This document shows positions 7,356-11,652 of a DNA stretch of 11,652 bases, in pieces. Position 1 is the stretch's first letter, and each line of letters opens with the position of its first letter. The stretch spans positions 220,389-232,040 of the forward strand of contig NW_008705562.1 of NCBI RefSeq assembly GCF_000186865.1, read 5' to 3'. Made by a program: the position numbers and the translations under genes. A model generated the notes under the pieces. That model saw only the letters and a list, made by a program, of their open reading frames with translations. It searched no databases and was not told where the DNA came from. The stretch comes from Aureococcus anophagefferens (Eukaryota; Sar; Pelagophyceae; Pelagomonadales; Pelagomonadaceae).

Positions 7356-7566
7356 GGAGCGAGTTGGGTTGGTTTTGATTGCGCCAATGGCGGCGGCGCG
7401 AGGATGCCGGGCGTGGCAACTTTCCGACGCCGAAGATCTTGCCGCTCGCCCGGCCGCGCGCACCCGCGGCGCGCCGGGCGGGCACCTTGCCGGCAACAGA
7501 CGCTTCTCCGCAAACATCGTTACAGCGCAGCATGGTGGCGGGCAGCTAGTGCTCCAGCCCTCTGAG
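7356..7566. promoter_or_regulatory. Divergent promoter gap between aminotransferase (-) and patatin-like gene (+)
   Basis: The gap is 211 bp between head-to-head starts. A CCAAT pentamer lies at 7384-7388, about 30 bp above the aminotransferase ATG. Plus-strand frames are open here and include an in-frame ATG at 7354, but that ATG overlaps the aminotransferase start and the encoded sequence looks like non-coding composition. I therefore start the patatin-like gene at 7567. Confidence 0.4.
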
Positions 7567-8532
7567 ATGGGGCTGCCCTCGGACGCGGACACGGACGTGT
7601 CGGACACGGACGCGGCCGCAACCGTGCCGCCGCCGCCGCCGTCGCTGTCGCTGGGCACCTGCGGCCTGAAGGTCACGCACGCCATCGGCGTCTGCCAGTT
7701 CGTCTTCGTGCGCTACGCGCACGAGCTCGTGCGGATCGTGGTGACGTCGGGCGGATGCTACCCCGGGGTTTGTTTAGCGTCGGGCGTCGAGCCGTTCGCG
7801 TGGTTCGAGCGGGACTACGGGCCCTACTGCCTCGGCCGCTGGAACGCGCGCGCGCTCGGCCTGTTCTGGGACGACGAGCGGTGCCTCCGGGACTTGTTTC
7901 GGCGCCTGCCGCCGGACCCGGCGCTCGTGGCGGCGCGGTCCCGCCTCGTCGTCGCGGTGACGCCGTGTCCCTTCGGCTGGAACCGGTGGCTCGCGTCGCT
8001 CGTCGTCGGCGTCCTCCGCGCGCTGCGCGCCGTCACGGCGCGCGTCGCGCGGATCTTCGGCGTCGTGGACGCCAGCGACGCGCTCCCGCCGGCGCTCGCG
8101 GCGCTCACGGCGCCGTCGGGCGCCGGCGTGCGCCTCGTCGACGGCTTCGCGTCCATGGACGAGCTCCTCGACGCGGCCATGTGCTCCATGCACATCCCGC
8201 CGCTCTTCCGGAACCCGACGCCGCGCATGCGACGGTGCCTCGACGGCGGCTTCGGCGGCGGCTCCGGCGCGCCGCGGCTCGACGCGCGCACGGTCACGGT
8301 CCAGCCCGACGCGGCCGCGGACGTGCCCTCCGACGCGGCGGCCTCCTGGGTCGACGCGCTGACGCTCGCGCAGCTCCGGCCCCAGCGCACGCTCGACGTC
8401 GCGCGCGCGGAGTGCGCCGCGGGCTTCGAGGCCGCGCGGCGCCGGGACGCGCTCTTCGTGAGCCGGGGCTTCGCGCCGCGGCCCGGCGCGGACGCGGCCA
8501 AGGTCGCCAACCCCTGGGCGCCGTTCCTCTAG
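7567..8532 (+). CDS. Divergent patatin-like phospholipase family protein
   Basis: The product has 321 residues and no recognised intron. Patatin-like proteins are Ser-Asp lipid acyl hydrolases. Residues 26-41 (SLSLGTCGLKVTHAIG) correspond to the family's Gly-rich oxyanion segment, followed by the nucleophile elbow VVTSGGCYPGV with Ser61. The dyad Asp is in RCLDGGF (Asp226), preceded by CSMHIPPLF at 206-214, which fits the usual sequence before DGG. The elbow is VTSGG rather than GxSxG and the oxyanion loop has only one or two glycines, so activity may be altered or lost. No signal peptide is evident; a Pro run sits at 21-25. There is a partly hydrophobic stretch near 141-153. The start could lie further upstream in the same frame (ATG 7354). 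The fold assignment is moderately secure; the substrate is unknown. Confidence 0.68.
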   Translation: MGLPSDADTDVSDTDAAATVPPPPPSLSLGTCGLKVTHAIGVCQFVFVRYAHELVRIVVTSGGCYPGVCLASGVEPFAWFERDYGPYCLGRWNARALGLFWDDERCLRDLFRRLPPDPALVAARSRLVVAVTPCPFGWNRWLASLVVGVLRALRAVTARVARIFGVVDASDALPPALAALTAPSGAGVRLVDGFASMDELLDAAMCSMHIPPLFRNPTPRMRRCLDGGFGGGSGAPRLDARTVTVQPDAAADVPSDAAASWVDALTLAQLRPQRTLDVARAECAAGFEAARRRDALFVSRGFAPRPGADAAKVANPWAPFL

Positions 8533-8538
8533 GGAGGA

Positions 8539-8566
8539 TAACATATCCCGCCGGCGGGATATGTTA
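8539..8566. repeat. Perfect 28-bp palindrome in a tail-to-tail gap
   Basis: Half-site TAACATATCCCGCC is followed directly by its exact reverse complement. It starts six bases after the patatin-like stop and lies about 70 bp from the stop of the opposing coiled-coil gene. In RNA either strand would form a 14-bp stem without a loop spacer. The right half continues as motif copy B. Confidence 0.9.
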
Positions 8567-8572
8567 AACGCC
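8550..8572 (+). repeat. Dispersed motif GGGATATGTTAAACGCC, copy B
   Basis: This is the second copy of the motif at 3900-3922, with one mismatch in 23. It overlaps the right half of the palindrome. Both copies follow the stop of a plus-strand gene and face a minus-strand gene end. A role in 3'-end formation, or an origin as a small repeat, is a guess. Confidence 0.7.
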
Positions 8573-8637
8573 GCTTCAACTTGGACTTCAACCTCAAAGG
8601 AACATACACGTAAAGAGAGGGGGGAACGACGCCGGGC

Positions 8638-9588
8638 CTAGTCGCCGGCGACGAGGTTCGGCCGGCCGTCGTCGGCGGGCGCGCCGCGGAAGAACGCGTC
8701 GAACTCGCCGAGGCCGAAGCCGAAGTGCTTGTTCGTGTCGAGGCGCTCGAGGGGCTGGGGCGCCTCCGCGTCGAGCCAGGACGGCTTCTCGCGCGTGAGG
8801 AGCTCGTCGAGGTCCCGGGCTTCGACGCCGCGGAAGAACGGCCGGCGGCGCCGCGGCGGGTCCTCGACGCCGTCGTCGCTCGGCGGCGGGCTCTCCGGCG
8901 GCGTCGCCGACGCGTCGCTCCCGCGGGAGCCGTCGCTCGCGGAGCGCCTCGGGAGCGCGAAGGAGAAATTCGACGCGGACGACGCGAAGGACGACGAGAG
9001 GGACGACGAGCCGCCGGACCGCTTGGCGAAGAAGGACGCGCGCCGGCTCGGGCGCCGTGGCGCGCGGGGCGCGCCCGTCGACGCCGCCGCGAGCGCGTCG
9101 CGCGCGCCGCGGAGCTCGAGGTCCCGGACGGCGACCTCGTGGCGGAGTCTGAGCGCGTCCTCGCGCGCCGCGTGCGCGTCGCGGGCGCTGCTCTCGGCCA
9201 TGCGCAGCAGCGTGCGCTTCGTCGGGTCCTGCTCGTCGCGCTCCGCGCGGAGCGTCGCCTCGACGCGCTCGCGCCGCAGGTTCGCGGCGTCGCGCTGTCG
9301 CCGGAGGGCCGCGGCCTCCCGCCGGCTCGCCGCGAGCGCCGCGCGCGACGCCGCGGCGTCGGCGGCCGAGCGGTCGAGGTCGTCGCGCGCCGCGGCGAGG
9401 GCCCGCGCGCCGCGCGCCGCCTCGCGCCGGGCCGACGCGAGCGCCGCCATGACCTGGCCGAGGTCGCCGCCGGCGGCGTCGCCGGCGGACGCGCACGCGC
9501 CGCGCTCGGGCTCGTCGTCGCTGTCGGCGCCGTCGCCCGTGCCCAGGATCTTGAGGCTGATGTCGTGCGTGTACTGAAACCCCAGCAT
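8638..9588 (-). CDS. Hypothetical coiled-coil protein with acidic N-terminus
   Basis: The product has 316 residues. I do not recognise the family. The start ATG 9588 gives MLGFQYTHDISLKILGTGDG, which reads like a real structured N-terminus, followed by an acidic patch (DSDDEPE). Residues about 43-165 are Ala/Arg/Glu/Leu-rich with heptad-like spacing and are strongly predicted by eye as coiled coil. A Ser/Pro/Arg-rich low-complexity linker covers about 170-240. The C-terminus (NKHFGFGLGEFDAFFRG and following) has aromatic and acidic residues and looks like a short binding segment. No membrane segment or signal peptide is seen. Longer upstream frames exist but lie in the gap to IST1. The gene is divergent from IST1 (196-bp gap) and convergent with the patatin-like gene. 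Confidence 0.62.
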   Translation of the reverse strand: MLGFQYTHDISLKILGTGDGADSDDEPERGACASAGDAAGGDLGQVMAALASARREAARGARALAAARDDLDRSAADAAASRAALAASRREAAALRRQRDAANLRRERVEATLRAERDEQDPTKRTLLRMAESSARDAHAAREDALRLRHEVAVRDLELRGARDALAAASTGAPRAPRRPSRRASFFAKRSGGSSSLSSSFASSASNFSFALPRRSASDGSRGSDASATPPESPPPSDDGVEDPPRRRRPFFRGVEARDLDELLTREKPSWLDAEAPQPLERLDTNKHFGFGLGEFDAFFRGAPADDGRPNLVAGD

Positions 9589-9784
9589 GCGTCGGTCGTT
9601 GGCTTCTCGAGGCGGAGGGGCTGCACTGGACGGCGCCTGGAATGATGGGAATCGTGAGCTTGGTGCATCGTGTTGACCGTGCCGTGCATCGAAGACGCTG
9701 CCGCGACGCGCGACGCGAAGCACTTGCGCGGGGCTTTGCGGAGTGCCCAGCCGCCGCGCCCGGCCGCCCTCTTCCGCCGGCGCC
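9589..9784. promoter_or_regulatory. Divergent promoter gap between coiled-coil gene (-) and IST1 (+)
   Basis: These 196 bp separate two head-to-head starts and must contain both 5' leaders. The centre (about 9640-9690) is less GC-rich than the genes. I see no TATA box or clear factor site. The IST1 start has a favourable GCGCCATGG context. Confidence 0.35.
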
Positions 9785-10663
9785 ATGGGCGGCTTCCTGC
9801 GGTCCCTGGGCCTGGAGCGGTTCCGCGTGAACAAGCTGAAGCCGCACCTGAAGATGGCGGAGAACCGGCTGTCGATCCTCAACTCGAAGAAGACGAATTT
9901 GATCAAGACGCAGAAGCGCGACATCGCGGCGCTGCTGCGCGACGGCAAGGAGGAGAAGGCGCGGATCCGCGTGGAGCACCTCATCCGCCTCGACTTCACC
10001 ATCGAGGCCTACGAGCTCGTGGGGCTTTTGTGCGAGCTGCTCCACGAGCGGTGCGCGCTCGTCGCGTCGGAGAAGGAGTGCCCGCCGGACATGCGCGAGG
10101 CGCTCTGCACGCTCATCTGGGCGTCGCGGCGCTGCGAGGTGCCGGAGCTCAAAGAAGTAGCAATCCAGCTCGAGCTCAAGTACGGCGAGGCGTTCGCGGA
10201 AGCGGCGAGGACGAACGCGTGCGAGTGCGTCAACGCGCGCGTCGTCCACAAGCTCGGCGTCGCGCCGCCGAGCGCGCACCTCGTCGTCGAGTACCTCAAG
10301 GCCATCGCGGCGGAGCACGGCGTGGACTGGGCCGAGCCGGACCTGGGCGTGGCGCCGGGCGATTTAGCGGCGATGGCCATGCCGGGCCCGTCGGGCTTCT
10401 CCGTGCCCGTCGCGCCGGGCTCGAACCTCGCGGGCGCCTACGGCGCCGCGGCGCCGCCGGCGGCGCCGCCGCCCCTCGTCGTCAGCCAGCCGCCCCAGGC
10501 GACGGTCGTCGCCGTGCTGGAGCCGGACGCGGATCCGGCGATCCCCCGCGTCGGCGCGGACGCCTTCGACGACGCGGCGGCGAAGCAGGGCGGCGGCGAC
10601 GAGACGTCGACGGCGCCGCACCACCTCGACATCCCGCCGGCCGTCGGCTACGAGGACGCGCCC

Positions 10664-10695
<32 letters not shown>

Positions 10696-10801
10696 CGCCG
10701 ACGACGACCTCCACGCGCGCATCCCCCACGTCGGCCCGGCCGACGACGCGGCGACGGACTACGACGAGCTCCAGAAGCGCTTCGAGACGCTCCGCAAGTG
10801 A
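9785..10801 (+). CDS. IST1: IST1 family protein, ESCRT-III associated regulator of Vps4
   Basis: The product has 338 residues. IST1 binds ESCRT-III subunits and the Vps4 ATPase at endosomes, the midbody and other membrane-scission sites. The Ist1 helical domain is at about 8-180: MGGFLRSLGLERFRVNKLKP, LSILNSKKTNLIKTQKRDIA, the conserved ARIRVEHLIRLDFTIEAYELV, and further helices to about 180. A flexible Ala/Pro-rich linker follows, including a run of at least ten prolines near residue 300. The extreme C-terminus YDELQKRFETLRK fits the MIT-interacting MIM1 pattern (LxxR[LF]xxLK) that in other IST1 proteins docks Vps4. Start ATG 9785 begins directly with the conserved N-terminus. Domain order and the terminal motif are as in animal and yeast homologues. 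No intron is needed. Confidence 0.95.
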
Positions 10802-10835
10802 GGCCCCCGGGCCGCGCCCCCGGTCATAACGCGGC

Positions 10836-11237
10836 TCACTTCTTATTCCCCTTCTTCTTGCCGACCGTGAGGCCCTCGGAGAGGAGCGCGCTGAGGTCGT
10901 CGCCGCTCTTCTGCTTCTTCGACTTCTCGACGATCTTCTCGCGCTTCGCGGCGGCCGCGGGCGCCGCCTTGGCGCTGGGGTCGTAGCCCTTGAGCTTCGG
11001 GAAGAACTTCTCCGGCGTCGACGCGTCCTTGTCGTGCTTCGTCAGCACGTGCTGGTAGAGCTGGAGGTCGCTCGCGTTGACGAGGAACGTCTGCTTGCAG
11101 ACGGCGCACTGGTTCGCCGTCTTGTCCTGCTCCACTTTTTTCTTCGCGGCGGCGCGCTCCTCGGGCGACTTGCCGGCGGCGGCGGCCGCCTTGGCGTTGC
11201 GCTCCTGCGACTTGATCGCCTGGTTGCCGCGCGCCAT
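10836..11237 (-). CDS. ZNF706/SERF-like small zinc-finger protein
   Basis: The product has 133 residues. The N-terminus MARGNQAIKSQERNAKAAAA matches the basic SERF/4F5-type start shared with ZNF706. A single C2H2 finger follows, Cys44-x2-Cys47-x15-His63-x4-His68 (CAVCKQTFLVNASDLQLYQH to KHDK). The C-terminal half is longer than in human ZNF706 and ends in a Lys-rich tail (VGKKKGNKK), after FFPKLKGYDPSAK and a helical Lys/Ala segment. Members are small, basic, nuclear or cytosolic, and linked to RNA or translation control and protein aggregation; the precise role here is unknown. The gene is tail-to-tail with IST1, with only 34 bp between stops. Confidence 0.88.
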   Translation of the reverse strand: MARGNQAIKSQERNAKAAAAAGKSPEERAAAKKKVEQDKTANQCAVCKQTFLVNASDLQLYQHVLTKHDKDASTPEKFFPKLKGYDPSAKAAPAAAAKREKIVEKSKKQKSGDDLSALLSEGLTVGKKKGNKK

Positions 11238-11465
11238 CTCTGTTGAGCAGCGCTGCGACGGGCGGCGGACCGCTATTACGTCGTCTCGATCGCCCAGGAC
11301 TTCGACGCTTGAAGCCGTGTTGACGCCTCGTTTCCCTTCTCGCTTGCGACTCCTGCGACTCCGAGGCTACCCTGCCGGCGCCAAAGGGAATGGCCGAGGG
11401 CGCCTGCGCGACGCTCTTCACGAGCCAGCGCTCCGCCGTCGCGCGCCCCCCCCCGCCGCATAGAA
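11238..11465. other. Spacer upstream of the zinc-finger gene
   Basis: About 228 bp lie between the ATG of the zinc-finger gene and the stop of the next minus-strand gene, so it should carry the promoter of the former and the 3' UTR of the latter. A run of ten C lies near 11445-11455. Open frames on both strands look compositional. I recognise no specific element. Confidence 0.4.
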
Positions 11466-11652
11466 TTACAGCTCGCCCTCCGGCGGGAGGACCGTGAGCG
11501 CGGGCGCCCGGCCGGCCGCGGCCGCGTCGGGCGGCGGCGACCGGTGCTGCTTGGCCCGCGGCGGCGGCGCGGGCGCGGGGGGACGGCTGCGCGCGGGCGC
11601 CGGCTTGGCCGGCGCGGGGCCCGTCGCCGCCGCCGCGCCGGCCGCGGCGACG
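11466..11652 (-). CDS. C-terminus of an unidentified Ala/Pro-rich protein, 5'-partial
   Basis: A minus-strand frame enters from the right edge and ends with TAA at 11466-11468. It encodes about 61 residues that are mostly Ala, Pro, Arg and Gly, with PAPAKPAPARSRPPAPAPPP, then AKQHRSPPPD, and a less biased tail ALTVLPPEGEL. The non-repetitive tail just before a stop argues for real coding sequence, but low-complexity GC-rich DNA keeps many frames open, so it might be chance. No function can be proposed. Confidence 0.45.
   Translation of the reverse strand, partial: VAAAGAAAATGPAPAKPAPARSRPPAPAPPPRAKQHRSPPPDAAAAGRAPALTVLPPEGEL

Noticed and set aside
5506..7533. 675-residue minus-strand open frame across the aminotransferase
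   Set aside because: It is in the wrong frame relative to all PLP motifs; it is Arg/Gly-rich composition only.
8594..10318. 574-residue minus-strand frame antisense to IST1
   Set aside because: It opposes clear IST1 motifs and has shadow composition.
11444..11456. Run of C as a functional signal
   Set aside because: A single homopolymer in GC-rich spacer; more likely slippage or a sequencing weak spot.

Overview
The window looks like compact, very GC-rich nuclear DNA from a microbial alga. My best guess is a pelagophyte close to Aureococcus anophagefferens. Three things support this. Two 203-bp intron-forming elements are present, each with an exact 8-bp target duplication; they fit the introner transposons described for Aureococcus. 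There is a probable selenoprotein gene, and that lineage is known for a large selenoproteome. The gene set is clearly eukaryotic: an OSCA/CSC1 channel, ESCRT IST1, a ZNF706-like protein, spliceosomal introns and a mitochondrial presequence. Species assignment is inference.

Layout, left to right. (1) 1-3077, minus: an OSCA/CSC1/TMEM63-type channel with a signal peptide and a long Pro/Thr/Ala-rich extracellular head; its 3' end runs off the window and it is split by introner copy 1. (2) 3198-3798, plus: a GILT-like thioredoxin-fold thiol reductase, divergent from the channel. Its redox motif reads Glu-UGA-Pro-Gly-Cys, and a SECIS-like hairpin lies about 30 nt after the stop. The reading frame also breaks shortly after the motif. 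(3) 3795-5499, minus: a Golgi-type carbohydrate sulfotransferase split by introner copy 2. (4) 5745-7355, minus: a mitochondrial class-III PLP aminotransferase with one 72-nt intron. (5) 7567-8532, plus: a divergent patatin-like lipase. (6) 8638-9588, minus: an unrecognised coiled-coil protein. (7) 9785-10801, plus: IST1. (8) 10836-11237, minus: a ZNF706/SERF-like zinc-finger protein. (9) 11466 to the edge, minus: the Ala/Pro-rich C-terminus of an unidentified protein.

Neighbours are mostly head-to-head (gaps of about 120-210 bp) or tail-to-tail (gaps from about 100 bp down to overlap). The genes do not form one pathway. They are housekeeping and membrane/secretory functions, each probably transcribed separately, with promoters shared only by divergent pairs. 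The most interesting parts are the two introner insertions, whose removal restores the interrupted coding sequence exactly, and the candidate Sec-GILT with its own SECIS. A palindrome-related motif found after two plus-strand genes is a smaller puzzle. The strongly GC-biased sequence produces many long open frames opposite the real genes; I left those out.
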